From Aquiluna sp. (GTDB lineage: Bacteria; Actinomycetota; Actinomycetes; Actinomycetales; Microbacteriaceae): DNA of 64,000 nt. The stretch is taken from the NCBI GenBank assembly GCA_021741585.1, contig JAIOXN010000001.1:735059-799058 (forward strand), in the 5' to 3' direction. Below the pieces are notes generated by a model. It made no database searches, was not told the DNA's origin, and saw only the letters and a list, made by a program, of their open reading frames with translations. Numbering within the stretch: the first letter of the stretch is position 1; each line of letters starts with the position of its first letter. The position numbers were made by a program, and so were the translations under genes. Shown in pieces: positions 51,839 to 60,728 of this stretch.

Positions 51839-52063
51839 TTGGGGGCATTTTTGACCGGCAATAAAGACTCACTTGAAACTTCCGGGGAACAAAGACAACC
51901 TGTGCCTCTCTGGCTTGATTTCCTTTGGTTTACAGCAAAGTTCCTGATCGGTTGCGTCGTTTTTATAGGTGCATTGATTGTCTCTGTCTATGTAATCCCT
52001 ATTCTGGTTGCTTTTCTGCTAGTTATTTGGTTCATCTATAAGTCCACTATGGGAAGAAAATAA
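51839..52063 (+). CDS. Small hypothetical membrane protein
   Basis: A 74-residue protein with a hydrophilic N-terminal 25 residues and two adjacent hydrophobic stretches (FTAKFLIGCVVFIGALIVSV and IPILVAFLLVIWFIY) ending in a basic KSTMGRK tail. Not recognised. Start TTG; another TTG 12 bases on lies five bases after GGGGG and may be the true start. It stands alone in a gene-poor stretch. Confidence 0.45.
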   Translation: MGAFLTGNKDSLETSGEQRQPVPLWLDFLWFTAKFLIGCVVFIGALIVSVYVIPILVAFLLVIWFIYKSTMGRK

Positions 52064-52345
52064 CGGGGTCCGTACCTCCACACTCATTCGGGAAGTCGCA
52101 TTGACAGCGTAGAAGTACACAAGCACTTCTAAGTGTTTAGTCGAGAATAATAGTTGCACCATTGGGACCAGATATTTCGCGAAGCCACTTGGAGTTGGAT
52201 GCGTTTTTCAATCTGGATATGGATAAGAATTTGGGGGCGACCCCTTACGTAAGATTTCTGAAATTGAGGTGCTTCGCCGCCAAGTTTGCCTCACTGAAAG
52301 GGCAGGCTCGAACGGCTTCGTAGCGTGATAATCCAGAAAATAGAA
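52064..52345. other. Gene-poor interval with a hairpin and short open frames
   Basis: No gene of normal length is seen. A perfect inverted repeat TAGAAGT-N8-ACTTCTA at 52110-52131 lacks a T tract. On the minus strand a 35-codon open frame (52137-52244, containing LKNASNSKWLREISG) has only a TTG start late in it and no known family. Nothing else is supported. Confidence 0.5.
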
Positions 52346-52372
52346 ATGACGCGGTTGTGAATTCCGCGTCAT
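52346..52372 (-). terminator. Terminator after tRNA-Arg
   Basis: ATGACGCGG/CCGCGTCAT, a 9-bp perfect stem with a 9-base loop, begins 6 bases past the tRNA 3' end on the minus strand and is followed by TTTCTATTTT in that direction. Confidence 0.8.
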
Positions 52373-52377
52373 CTCAG

Positions 52378-52450
52378 TGCGCTTGGAGGGACTCGAACCC
52401 CCAACCTTCTGATCCGTAGTCAGATGCTCTATCCGTTGAGCTACAAACGC
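52378..52450 (-). tRNA. tRNA-Arg (anticodon ACG)
   Basis: 73-base cloverleaf on the minus strand: acceptor GCGTTTG/CAAGCGC with one G-T pair, D arm GTAGCTCAACGGATAGAGC, anticodon loop CTACGGA flanked by TCTGA/TCAGA, T arm GGGGGTTCGAGTCCC(T)C and discriminator A. The anticodon ACG reads CGN arginine codons after deamination to ICG. CCA is not encoded. Confidence 0.95.
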
Positions 52451-52456
52451 TTGGGT

Positions 52457-52490
52457 AACAAGGGACTATCTTACCCAGAAAGTCCTTGTT
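52457..52490 (-). terminator. Hairpin between the two tRNA genes
   Basis: AACAAGGACT pairs with AGTCCCTTGTT (one bulged base) around a 13-base loop, 26 bases past the tRNA-Ser(GCT) 3' end. The T tract is poor, so it may be a weak terminator or a processing signal. Confidence 0.35.
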
Positions 52491-52515
52491 TTGGAATGGT
52501 CAGTTATGACCACCG

Positions 52516-52606
52516 CGGAGACGAGAGGATTTGAACCTCCGAGGGGCTTTAACACCCCTACCTCATTAGCAGTGAGGCGCACTCGACCGGGCTATGCGAC
52601 GTCTCC
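52516..52606 (-). tRNA. tRNA-Ser (anticodon GCT)
   Basis: 91-base class II tRNA on the minus strand: acceptor GGAGACG/CGTCTCC with discriminator G, anticodon loop CTGCTAA in the stem CCTCA/TGAGG, a long variable arm (AGGGGTGTTAAAGCCCCT) as in serine tRNAs, and T arm GAGGTTCAAATCCTC. It reads AGC/AGT codons. CCA not encoded. It lies 44 bases after the LCP gene on the same strand. Confidence 0.95.
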
Positions 52607-52650
52607 TTGATGCCGGATAAGCCTAGCGGAAAAGAGCCTGCCTTGAAAAA

Positions 52651-53877
52651 CTACTTAGAACAGGTAGTTGTTGAGGCGTTTGTGCCCTGCACCCAATCTG
52701 GTAACGGTTCATCAGAGACCGATGTTGGATCAGAATCGGTCGCGGTGGTTTCCTCCGCGGTTGGCTCCGAGGATTGCTCTGCCGGCGCTTCGCTCTCTGC
52801 AAGCACAGCACCGGTGCCTGGATTAGCTGTTTCTATGAGCAATGGCTGGTCCGAAGCCAATTTGTCAAAGATAAGTTGTGCACGATCTTCGATTACTGCA
52901 ACTCTGCCGGCATAAGCACCGTCTAGGTCATAGACCGGAAGCTTGATAAAAGTGATCTTGTCCAGGTCAACGTCGTTCACTTCCCTGGCCATGCCGAATA
53001 TCACACCGATGTTGGTCAAGCTCCTGGACAGAGTCATATTCTCAAGAGCAGCGGTTCCAAGTCTTAGCATTGTGAACGGGTTTGTGAGTGCGCCTTCGCT
53101 CTTGAGCTTGCGCACCAAAGAAGTCAGAAAAACCTGCTGATTGGAAATTCGAGACAAATCTGAACCATCGCCGACACCGTGGCGAGTTCTCAGAAATGCC
53201 AAAGCCTCGTCTCCGATTAGAGTGTGCTCTCCTGCGGTGAGCTCCAAACCGGTGTAGCTATCGCTGATGTCCTCAGAAACACAAACATCAACACCTCCAA
53301 CCGCCTCGCTCATTGCAATCACGCCGTTGAAGTTGATCATTGCAAGATAAGGAATCTCAACGCCGGTTAGTGCCTGAACGGCAATCAAGGTGCACGCAGG
53401 ACCTCCGGTGTTCATGGTTGCATTGATCTGCACCATGTCTTTTGCCGAATACATCTCACCGGTCTCAGGATCTGGGCACTCTGGCACCGAGACCATCAAA
53501 TCTCTTGGGAAGCTCAAGGCAACCGCATTTTTTCGATCCGCTGAGACGTGCATCAGAATGATCACATCGGCCAGGGCATTGCCCTCCGGGCCATATTTTG
53601 TGGTTCCCAAACCTGTTCTGGAATCCGAACCAATCAGGAGAACGTTAATTGGCCCATTGATATCTGCTGCAGTAGGCAGATCATATGTGGAGCCGTCTGT
53701 TGAGAAGACATCGATACCAACAGCCTTTAGAGAACCAGTGATATAAAACCAACCACCTGCTCCAAGCGCAATTACCAAAATAACCACGGATGTCATGGCG
53801 ATAAGAGTTTTTTTAAGCCAACCGCGACGCTTAGGTTTCGGTTCTAGTTTGGCGAATTCGTATACGGGTTCTTGCAC
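52651..53877 (-). CDS. LytR-CpsA-Psr (LCP) family glycopolymer ligase
   Basis: A 408-residue membrane-anchored protein. A short basic cytoplasmic tail and one helix (26-48) precede the LCP domain: NVLLIGSDSRTGLG, ADVIILMHVS, VALSFPRDLMVSVPE, GPACTLIAVQALTGVEI, GGVDVCVSEDI and ALAFLRTRHGVGDGSDLSRISNQQ, with the Arg/Asp residues that bind the polyprenyl diphosphate. A Ser/Glu/Thr-rich C-terminal tail of about 50 residues follows. LCP enzymes attach wall glycopolymers (teichoic acids, arabinogalactan-like or capsule) to peptidoglycan. This fits the surface-glycan genes elsewhere in the window. Confidence 0.92.
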   Translation of the reverse strand: MQEPVYEFAKLEPKPKRRGWLKKTLIAMTSVVILVIALGAGGWFYITGSLKAVGIDVFSTDGSTYDLPTAADINGPINVLLIGSDSRTGLGTTKYGPEGNALADVIILMHVSADRKNAVALSFPRDLMVSVPECPDPETGEMYSAKDMVQINATMNTGGPACTLIAVQALTGVEIPYLAMINFNGVIAMSEAVGGVDVCVSEDISDSYTGLELTAGEHTLIGDEALAFLRTRHGVGDGSDLSRISNQQVFLTSLVRKLKSEGALTNPFTMLRLGTAALENMTLSRSLTNIGVIFGMAREVNDVDLDKITFIKLPVYDLDGAYAGRVAVIEDRAQLIFDKLASDQPLLIETANPGTGAVLAESEAPAEQSSEPTAEETTATDSDPTSVSDEPLPDWVQGTNASTTTCSK

Positions 53878-53923
53878 CGTAAAAGTCTAGAGAGTTCTTG
53901 CTGAAAAACCTCTAGGAAAATGG

Positions 53924-54008
53924 CGGAAGCCGTGGGATTCGAACCCACGAGACATTGCTGTCCACTGGTTTTCAAGACCAGCTCCATCGGCCGCTCGGAC
54001 AGGCTTCC
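53924..54008 (-). tRNA. tRNA-Ser (anticodon TGA)
   Basis: 85-base class II tRNA on the minus strand: acceptor GGAAGCC/GGCTTCC, discriminator G, anticodon loop CTTGAAA in the stem CTGGT/ACCAG, a long variable arm (GGACAGCAATGTCTC) and T arm GTGGGTTCGAATCCCAC. It reads UCA/UCG-type serine codons. It lies just downstream of the HAD-phosphatase and serS genes on the same strand. Confidence 0.95.
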
Positions 54009-54026
54009 GTCGTAGAGTTTAGTGGT

Positions 54027-54860
54027 TTATTGAAGGAATTGCAGCCCCTCAAGTGCTTCTAGTACTTCTGCAACCCCATCTTGCTCAACGGCACTGGTGA
54101 TTGCGGTCGCCTCAATCTTGACTTCTTCTGGTGCTTGACCCATGGCATAGGCGAAGCCACCGAGGGATTTTGCCCAACGGAACATCTCAATATCGTTTCT
54201 GCCATCACCCATCACCAGGGTCCGATTTCCTGGGATGTCGTAGTGCTGGCGAAGCTTCTCAAGACCGTGGCCTTTATCGATTCCCTTGGGTGCAATATCC
54301 AACCAAGCGGTGTAGCCAATCGCATATGAGACCGACTGCAGTCCCACTCTTTCCATAAGCCCTAAGAAGGAGTCAACATCATGCTCAGGAGAGAGCACCA
54401 CCACCCGGGAAACCGGGTGGTGCAAAAGTTCGTCCAGCGGAGTCTCATAGTTCTCATCGCCCAATGCGTAACTTGGAAAGGGTTTGTGGAAACGATATGT
54501 GCCATCTACATCTTCAACAGCAAAGTGGGCATTTGGAAGATGTTCGATCAGTTGTGAGAGCACTTCACCTGGATCAAAGGTCTGAACATCCTGCAGGTGG
54601 TAGCCCTTTGGGTGCTCCTCGTCCAACCGAATCGTCACAGCCCCGTTGGAACATACTGAGTGGTTGAGGGAGACACCGAGATCTTTGATGACTGGGAAGG
54701 CATTTGCTGCCGCCCTACCGGTTGCAATTACGACTTCATGGCCGAGGGAGCGGACCCTTTGGACCTGTTGCGCTACCCGATCTGACAGAAATCCATTGTC
54801 ATGCACCAGGGTGCCATCGATGTCTAGGCCAATCAGCCAGCGCTCATCGTATGAGGTCAT
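54027..54860 (-). CDS. HAD-superfamily (Cof-type) phosphatase
   Basis: A 277-residue HAD hydrolase: nucleophile and general-acid Asp13/Asp15 in GLDIDGTLVHD, Thr in VIATGRAA, a cap domain of the Cof type, Lys in GIDKGHGLEKL, and Mg2+ site MGDGRNDIEMFRWA. Such enzymes dephosphorylate small phosphorylated metabolites (sugar phosphates, flavin or PLP precursors). The start shares one base with the serS stop (TAATG), so it is translated with serS. Confidence 0.88.
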   Translation of the reverse strand: MTSYDERWLIGLDIDGTLVHDNGFLSDRVAQQVQRVRSLGHEVVIATGRAAANAFPVIKDLGVSLNHSVCSNGAVTIRLDEEHPKGYHLQDVQTFDPGEVLSQLIEHLPNAHFAVEDVDGTYRFHKPFPSYALGDENYETPLDELLHHPVSRVVVLSPEHDVDSFLGLMERVGLQSVSYAIGYTAWLDIAPKGIDKGHGLEKLRQHYDIPGNRTLVMGDGRNDIEMFRWAKSLGGFAYAMGQAPEEVKIEATAITSAVEQDGVAEVLEALEGLQFLQ

Positions 54861-56125
54861 TAGTTCTTCGGGATGATGCGCTCGATGCCGCCAAGGTATG
54901 GGCGAAGTGCTGCAGGAATCAGCACTGAGCCATCGGCTTGCTGGTGGTTCTCAAGAATCGCAACAAGCCATCTGGTGGTTGCCAACGTTCCGTTCAAAGT
55001 GGCTGCAATCTTCGATTTGCCCTCTGAATCGCGGTAGCGAGTGTTGAGTCTTCTTGCCTGATAGGTGGTGCAGTTTGAAGTTGATGTGAGCTCACGGAAA
55101 CCCTCTTGGGTTGGAACCCAGGCTTCGATGTCGTACTTTCTTGCGGCCGACGATCCAAGGTCACCGGCGGCAACGTCGATCACCCGATATGGCAATTCAC
55201 ACTTCTGGAGCATTTGTTCTTGCCAGGCCAATAGCTTTAGGTGTTCTTGCTCAGCATCTTCTGGCTGGCAGTAGCTGAACATCTCAAGCTTGTTGAACTG
55301 GTGAACTCTCAGAATGCCCCTGGTGTCCTTGCCGTGGCTGCCGGCTTCGCGGCGATAACAGGTTGACCAACCGGCATATCTGATTGGCTCCTCTAAGTAA
55401 TCAAGAATTTCACCTGAGTGGAAGCCAGCAAGAGCAACCTCACTGGTGCCGGTGAGGAACAAATCATCTGCCGGCAGGTAGTAGATCTCATCGGCATGCT
55501 CACCCAAGAATCCGGTACCTTGCATGATCTCTGGCTTCACCAAGGTTGGTGTTATCAACGCAGTGAAACCAGCCTCTGCCGCCTGATCCAAAGCTAGGTT
55601 CATAAGCGCTAACTCAAGCCGAGCGCCCAGACCCTTGAGGAAATAAAAACGTGAACCGGAGATCTTTGCTCCGCGGCCGATGTCAATGATGTCCAAATCT
55701 TCGCCGAGTGCAACGTGATCTTTTGGCTCAAAACTAAAGCTTGGCTTCGAACCAACCTCTTTGATCAGCTTGAAGTTGTCCTCGCCACCGGCAGGGACTC
55801 CCTCGATCACCACGTTCTCGATCTGAAGAAGAATTTTTGTGAGGGCGAGTTCGGCATCGGTTGCTGCCTGATCGGCAGCTTTCACCTTTGCTGAAAGTTC
55901 TTGTGCTGCAGCGACCAATGCTGCTTTTTCCTCTTTAGGAGCGGTGGCAACTAACTTGCCATGCTGGTTTTGCTCTGCCCGCAAGTTCTCGAATTCCGCA
56001 AGTGCAGTGCGTTTTGCTGCATCTAGTGCAATGGCTTGATCAACGAGCTCTTCGCTGTTGCCACGCGTGGCCTGCGAAGCTCTAATCGCGGCAGGGTTTT
56101 CTCTAAGCAAATTCAGGTCAATCAC
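54860..56125 (-). CDS. serS: Seryl-tRNA synthetase
   Basis: Charges tRNA-Ser. The protein of 421 residues has the N-terminal coiled-coil arm that grips the long variable arm of tRNA-Ser (residues about 25-100, rich in Glu/Lys/Ala), motif 2 ([21 protein letters not shown]) split over the active site, and motif 3 ([18 protein letters not shown]). GTG was chosen as start since it opens the family-typical [14 protein letters not shown]; the frame is open further upstream without protein-like character. It is divergent from the lipid kinase gene and close to two serine tRNA genes. Confidence 0.96.
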   Translation of the reverse strand: MIDLNLLRENPAAIRASQATRGNSEELVDQAIALDAAKRTALAEFENLRAEQNQHGKLVATAPKEEKAALVAAAQELSAKVKAADQAATDAELALTKILLQIENVVIEGVPAGGEDNFKLIKEVGSKPSFSFEPKDHVALGEDLDIIDIGRGAKISGSRFYFLKGLGARLELALMNLALDQAAEAGFTALITPTLVKPEIMQGTGFLGEHADEIYYLPADDLFLTGTSEVALAGFHSGEILDYLEEPIRYAGWSTCYRREAGSHGKDTRGILRVHQFNKLEMFSYCQPEDAEQEHLKLLAWQEQMLQKCELPYRVIDVAAGDLGSSAARKYDIEAWVPTQEGFRELTSTSNCTTYQARRLNTRYRDSEGKSKIAATLNGTLATTRWLVAILENHQQADGSVLIPAALRPYLGGIERIIPKN

Positions 56126-56164
56126 GCCCTTAAGCCTACCTTCTAGAGCGGTTAGGCTTGTCAG

Positions 56165-57106
56165 GTGAATGAGCTTGCCGTTATCTTCAACCCCCAGAAG
56201 ATTTCCATAGGAAAGTTGCAAAAAGCTTTTACCAAGCAAAAAGTTACTGATGCGTCCTTTTTTGCTACCGAGCCTGGGACAAATGGTGCTGTTGCAACCA
56301 AAGAAGCGTTGGCACTGGGAGCCAAACATCTAATCATTGCCGGTGGAGATGGCACCATCAGAGCGATCGTCCAAGAACTCATGGAATCTAAAGCTGATGT
56401 GACTCTTAGTCTGCTTCCAGTTGGGACTGGGAATATCTTGGCTCGAAACCTAAGTCTCTCTGTCACGAATCTCGACGCAAACCTAAAGCGTGCAATCAAC
56501 GGTTCTGATTTTGACATCGATCTTGGAATTGCGAAGGTGCTCGATAAAGAAGGAAACTGCAGCACCTTCTTTTTCACCGGCATCGCAGGTGTTGGTATGG
56601 ATGCTCGCATCATGCAACGCACCGACCTGAAGGCGAAAAAACGCATCGGCTGGTTTGCGTATATAGAAGGTGGCTTCAAGTCGCTTCCACTGAAATTCGA
56701 AAAGTTCGATATTCAAGTTGATGACCAGCCGGTGAGAACCATCAAGAGCTACTCGGTGTTGGTGGGCAATGCTGGTTGGCTCCCAGGGCTTATATCGATG
56801 ATGCCAGATGCCCGGTTGGATGATGCAAGACTAGATATCGCCCTTATTGGCCCAAGGAAATTTTGGAATTGGGTTGATTTTCTTTCGAGAATTACTTGGC
56901 AAAATCAGGTTGTAAGACCGCTGGCCCTAGGAAGAAAATGGCTTGACCAGACAGCGAATCTCAAGACCATCGAGAATCTCAACGGCTCGCGAATCAGAAT
57001 CCGACCACATCACCCAGTTCTTTTGCAAGTCGATGGAGACCCCCAGTTCGAGATAATCGAAGCGGACTTTAAATTGCTGACAAAAGGGTTGCGATTTAAG
57101 TTGTAG
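56165..57106 (+). CDS. Diacylglycerol-kinase-type lipid kinase
   Basis: A 313-residue DAGKc/YegS-type kinase: an N-terminal VIFNPQK strand, the nucleotide loop [16 protein letters not shown] (about 55-70), [27 protein letters not shown] and the C-terminal DGDPQFEI. It phosphorylates diacylglycerol or a related lipid at the membrane, feeding phospholipid turnover. GTG/ATG ambiguity: the ATG used lies 40 bases from the divergent serS start. No clear operon partner follows; a response regulator gene begins 63 bases later. Confidence 0.9.
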   Translation: MNELAVIFNPQKISIGKLQKAFTKQKVTDASFFATEPGTNGAVATKEALALGAKHLIIAGGDGTIRAIVQELMESKADVTLSLLPVGTGNILARNLSLSVTNLDANLKRAINGSDFDIDLGIAKVLDKEGNCSTFFFTGIAGVGMDARIMQRTDLKAKKRIGWFAYIEGGFKSLPLKFEKFDIQVDDQPVRTIKSYSVLVGNAGWLPGLISMMPDARLDDARLDIALIGPRKFWNWVDFLSRITWQNQVVRPLALGRKWLDQTANLKTIENLNGSRIRIRPHHPVLLQVDGDPQFEIIEADFKLLTKGLRFKL

Positions 57107-57169
57107 TGATATTCCCCTGAAGGAACATTGTTCTGGCAAGGTTCAATGGGCAAGTGCCATTGTTAAGTA

Positions 57170-57811
57170 ATGAATTTCACCCTGAGAATTTTGGTCGTTG
57201 ATGACGAGCCACTCGTGACAGCGCTACTCAAAGAAACACTCAAGGGTCTTGGCTACGAGGTTGAGACAGCTGGATCTGCAGCCGAGGCAAAATCAAAGGC
57301 GAAGTCCTTTGATCCAGACCTAGCTATTCTGGACGTGGATTTGGGTTCAGGGCCAGATGGAATTGATTTAGCCACCTCTCTCAAACATGGCTCTCCAGCT
57401 TTGGCCGTAATTTTCCTCACTAATGTTGCAGAGCCTAAGTTTGCTGGAAAATCAGCCAAGAGTCTTCCTAGCGGCGCGGCCTACCTCCACAAGATGCGGA
57501 TGGGAGATTCAACCCTGCTTTCATCCGCAATTGATCAGGTCTCAAGAGGCAAGGGGAAATCACTGCGTGATGACCTGAATTCCGAGAATTCACTTTCGGG
57601 ACTCAGTCGCTCGCAATTGGATGTGATTGACCTGTTGGCAAGGGGAATGTCGAATGAGGAGATAGCTCAAATTCGCGGCACAACAGTTAGGGCAGTAAGG
57701 CTGATTCTGGTTCGAGCATTCAAGGCCATGGGAATTGATGAGCAGGGTGGTTCTGAGCGCAGGGTAAAAGCTGCTATCGAATACCTAAAGGCTGCTGGAC
57801 TGCCGAGGTGA
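57170..57811 (+). CDS. Response regulator with C-terminal helix-turn-helix
   Basis: A 213-residue regulator. Receiver domain: DDEP, phospho-acceptor D55 (LAILDVDLG), Thr in FLTNVA and a Lys-containing LHKMRMG. The C-terminal region (about 145-200) has SGLSRSQLDVIDLLARGMSNEEIAQIRGTT with VRAVRLILVRAFK, a LuxR/sigma-4-like helix-turn-helix. It pairs with the coupled membrane kinase gene (4-base overlap). Targets unknown. Confidence 0.88.
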   Translation: MNFTLRILVVDDEPLVTALLKETLKGLGYEVETAGSAAEAKSKAKSFDPDLAILDVDLGSGPDGIDLATSLKHGSPALAVIFLTNVAEPKFAGKSAKSLPSGAAYLHKMRMGDSTLLSSAIDQVSRGKGKSLRDDLNSENSLSGLSRSQLDVIDLLARGMSNEEIAQIRGTTVRAVRLILVRAFKAMGIDEQGGSERRVKAAIEYLKAAGLPR

Positions 57812-59607
57812 AGCTTGCTGAGACTCTAGGCTCTTGGCGGCAGGAGACCATGGCCGAATTGCGGTTTTTGACGTCCCGGGTATCAGAGTTAAATTTTCTA
57901 AGTCCGCAAATTATTCTTTTCTTTGTTTCGGCTCACATGTTCGGCTTTGTTGTTTATGACATAGCCCTGATGCAGGCTTCTGTTGGAGCACTGTTGGGTA
58001 CCTTCATAGCCAGCGAAATTGCATACCTAGTGATATATGTCCCGCTGTTCTGGTTGTTAGCCAAAGCCTCCAGGTTCAAATCAAACTTGACGCTGAAATT
58101 TCTCATAGTTTCTTGCGCGGTCAGCGTGAGAGCGTTGATCCTCGAGATTGGTCATTGGCATATTGGAAATGACGCATCTGTTGACTTCAGTAGGGTTCCA
58201 GGGGATGTGACGGCTGGATTTATTTCGATCGCCTTCGCCGGCTACATCGGAATCTCTCTAATTAGGCTGAAAGCCGAGCGGCTCGAGCAAGACTCGTTTG
58301 CTGAGTCACTGATTGACCACAAAAGAAACCTCAAAACCACCACTCGCCAGATTGAGAATGCCCTAGTAGACAGAGCTCAAACCCAGCTCTTTGGACAACT
58401 AGCTGCGCTCAAAATTTCAGCCCTGGCCGCGCGAGGTAAATCTAGGGTTTCAGATCTAGCCAATCAGCTTCAGAAAATAATCGAGGACGAGGTTAGGCCG
58501 CTTAGCAGGGAGCTTCTTCAGAAGGTCGAAATACTTGCAACCCCCAGACCCAGCAACAATCCCAGGCAAATTAGAGGTTGGTTGCCTAAGGCTCTTGGGC
58601 CAAGACAAGATAGTCGTATTTGGCTTTCCTACTGGATCTCAATGCCGAATATTTTTGTGACTTACTGGAGCACGATTAATCTTTCCAGTGCTGTACTGAT
58701 CTTCTTTTCAAGCCTGACCTTTCCGGCACTCATGCGTGTGATTCTGAGTGCGCGCTGGGCGAAGCGAGAAATGAGAAATTGGCTTGGGGTATTGGTATTG
58801 ATCACTGTCTCACTTATTGCCTATGTTCCAACCGCTATCGTTTCGATGTCTTTCCTTGAGAAAGATCCAATGGTGAGGGTATTGCGTATTAGCGGCTTTT
58901 TGGTATTACTGGTTGTCAATATCGTTATTGCAGTCTGGAATTCAATAGAGCGAACCAGAGAAGCAACACTTGCCAAGACCCGAGTAATAAATGAAGAGAT
59001 AAACCGAGAATTGACATTAGCCGAGCAAGAGATCTGGCTAGCGAAAAGGACTTGGTCATACCTGATTCATGGAACAGTCCAAGGGGCACTTACCGTCGCC
59101 TTCTCCCGCATTCAAAACCGAGAGAAACACACTTCAGCAGAATTAAAGTTGGTTGCCGACGACATCCAAAAAGCCATTGATGCCATCAAGCGCGGGGGTG
59201 GACTCAGGCGCAATCTAGATGAGCTGTTTGAAGATCTACACCAAACTTGGGACGGAGTTTGCAAGATCGAGCTCACCCTAAACACCCAAGCCAGAAGTCA
59301 GCTCCTTGGCCGCGAGCGAGCAACCGCATGCGTCGCAGAGATCGTTAAAGAGCTAGTTGGTAATGCCGTTCGACACGGAAAGGCCAACACAATATCGATT
59401 GCGGTGAATATGTCAAAACACTCAGAGATTGAGATTCGAGCCGTGAATAACGGAAGCAGCTGGACAAATGAAAATCCAGGTCTCGGATCCGCTTTGTTTG
59501 ACGAATTGACGACCAGCTGGTCACTGTCTCAACAAAAACGCCAGACGGTCTTCTCCTGCCGGATTCCTATTGAAACTAGCCGCGTAAAGCTTCAAGCCAG
59601 TTTTTAG
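57808..59607 (+). CDS. Atypical membrane sensor kinase with two membrane blocks
   Basis: A 599-residue protein. Two sets of four hydrophobic helices (about 33-155 and 283-375) are separated by a cytoplasmic helical region that contains a Gln/Leu-rich coiled coil. After the second block another long helix leads to WSYLIHGTVQGALTVA, a probable dimerisation and phospho-acceptor region built around His, and then an ATPase domain with N-box EIVKELVGNAVRHG. The usual G boxes are reduced to PGLGSALFDE. It resembles the NarL-type HisKA_3/HATPase kinases but is much larger. The last 32 bases overlap pheA on the other strand. Signal unknown. Confidence 0.75.
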   Translation: MKLAETLGSWRQETMAELRFLTSRVSELNFLSPQIILFFVSAHMFGFVVYDIALMQASVGALLGTFIASEIAYLVIYVPLFWLLAKASRFKSNLTLKFLIVSCAVSVRALILEIGHWHIGNDASVDFSRVPGDVTAGFISIAFAGYIGISLIRLKAERLEQDSFAESLIDHKRNLKTTTRQIENALVDRAQTQLFGQLAALKISALAARGKSRVSDLANQLQKIIEDEVRPLSRELLQKVEILATPRPSNNPRQIRGWLPKALGPRQDSRIWLSYWISMPNIFVTYWSTINLSSAVLIFFSSLTFPALMRVILSARWAKREMRNWLGVLVLITVSLIAYVPTAIVSMSFLEKDPMVRVLRISGFLVLLVVNIVIAVWNSIERTREATLAKTRVINEEINRELTLAEQEIWLAKRTWSYLIHGTVQGALTVAFSRIQNREKHTSAELKLVADDIQKAIDAIKRGGGLRRNLDELFEDLHQTWDGVCKIELTLNTQARSQLLGRERATACVAEIVKELVGNAVRHGKANTISIAVNMSKHSEIEIRAVNNGSSWTNENPGLGSALFDELTTSWSLSQQKRQTVFSCRIPIETSRVKLQASF

Positions 59608-60499
59608 CGTCCTGGTATGCCCCGTTAGCGTTATTGCCAATGTGGACGGACTCACTTTTATCTGCTCGTGGGTATGAACCTAAGTAGATGACCCTCGGGC
59701 TGAATCTGTGAAGCCCCATAAGTGCCTCTGCGACCGCTTCATCTTCAAGATGCCCCTGGGCATCTATGTTGAAGCGGTATCGGCCGAACTTATCGCCGAC
59801 TGGGCGAGACTCAATGCGAGAGAGATTTATGCCTCGCGCTGCAAACTGCTCGAGCATTTCCAACAGACCACCCGGTCTGTCGTCTGGAAGCTCGATAATC
59901 ACGCTGGTCTTATCGGAACCAGTTTTTGAATCTGGCTTTCCACTCTTGCCAATTTCAATGAATCTGGTCTGGGCATTCTTGTTCTCGCCAATATCGGAGG
60001 CAAGCGTCACAAGACCATATAGCTTTGCAGTTCCCGGAGCGGCGATAGCTGCGTCCTGAGTATTTCCAGAAACGACCGCTTTCGCAGCAGCTGCGGTCGA
60101 TGAAGCCGGAATGTGGCCGTGGTTGGGAAGATTCTCTTGAAGCCATTTTCTCGACTGAGCATATGCAACCGGGTGGGTGTAAATGGTTTCAATAGATTCC
60201 AGGGTTGAACCTGGAGAGGCCATCAAATCGAAGGTCACCGGAACCAGGTATTCACCATAGATTTGAACTCCCGCGGTGGTTGCCAGCGCGTCCAAGGTAG
60301 CGGAGACGCCGCCTTCAATTGAGTTCTCAATTGGAATGATTGCGCGATCGGCATCGCCTGACAGAACTGCATCCAGGGCATCGGTAACCGAGGCAAGCGG
60401 CATGAAAGTTGCGGTGTCTGCTCCCTGCACCTGCCTAGCGGCAGCTTCGGTGAAGGTCCCTGCTGGACCTAGGTATGCGATGCGTTGATTTTCCGGCAT
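59576..60499 (-). CDS. pheA: Prephenate dehydratase
   Basis: Converts prephenate to phenylpyruvate in phenylalanine synthesis. The 307-residue protein has AYLGPAGTFTEAAARQV, IPIENSIEGGVSATLDAL, SSTAAAAK and the TRF active-site motif (NAQTRFIEIG), followed by an ACT domain (VIIELPDDRPGGLLEMLEQFAARGINLSRIESRP) that senses phenylalanine. It is monofunctional, as is normal in actinobacteria. The 3' end overlaps the sensor kinase gene end. Confidence 0.95.
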   Translation of the reverse strand: MPENQRIAYLGPAGTFTEAAARQVQGADTATFMPLASVTDALDAVLSGDADRAIIPIENSIEGGVSATLDALATTAGVQIYGEYLVPVTFDLMASPGSTLESIETIYTHPVAYAQSRKWLQENLPNHGHIPASSTAAAAKAVVSGNTQDAAIAAPGTAKLYGLVTLASDIGENKNAQTRFIEIGKSGKPDSKTGSDKTSVIIELPDDRPGGLLEMLEQFAARGINLSRIESRPVGDKFGRYRFNIDAQGHLEDEAVAEALMGLHRFSPRVIYLGSYPRADKSESVHIGNNANGAYQDAKNWLEALRG

Positions 60500-60515
60500 G
60501 GAACAAGATTAGCCT

Positions 60516-60728
60516 TTAGCGAATCGTGACCCCAACAAAGAAGTGCCAGCCAAGCCACCACCAAACCAAAAACAGCGAAATTCTGGTAATTCTGTGCCGC
60601 ATGATGAACTTGAGTGTTTGACTCAGAGGGGTAAATTTCTCAGGACGTAACGTTCCAAAAGATGCCAACACAACCGCAATTGCAACAAAGAGCAGATACG
60701 CGAAAGAGAGCATCACTTCCGGGCTCAC
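60516..60728 (-). CDS. DUF6186-like small membrane protein
   Basis: A 70-residue membrane protein with two hydrophobic helices and the motif RITRISLFLVWWWLGWHFFV, a pattern seen in small actinobacterial proteins of the DUF6186 type. GTG start with AGGAGG upstream, overlapping the stop of the preceding gene (GTGA). Function unknown. Confidence 0.7.
   Translation of the reverse strand: MSPEVMLSFAYLLFVAIAVVLASFGTLRPEKFTPLSQTLKFIMRHRITRISLFLVWWWLGWHFFVGVTIR

Noticed and set aside
53887-53914. Hairpin CTAGAG...CTCTAG near tRNA-Ser(TGA)
   Set aside because: Six-bp stem with a 17-base loop and no T tract.
56126-56329. N-terminal extension of serS
   Set aside because: It lies over the divergent lipid kinase gene, and family proteins begin at the internal GTG.
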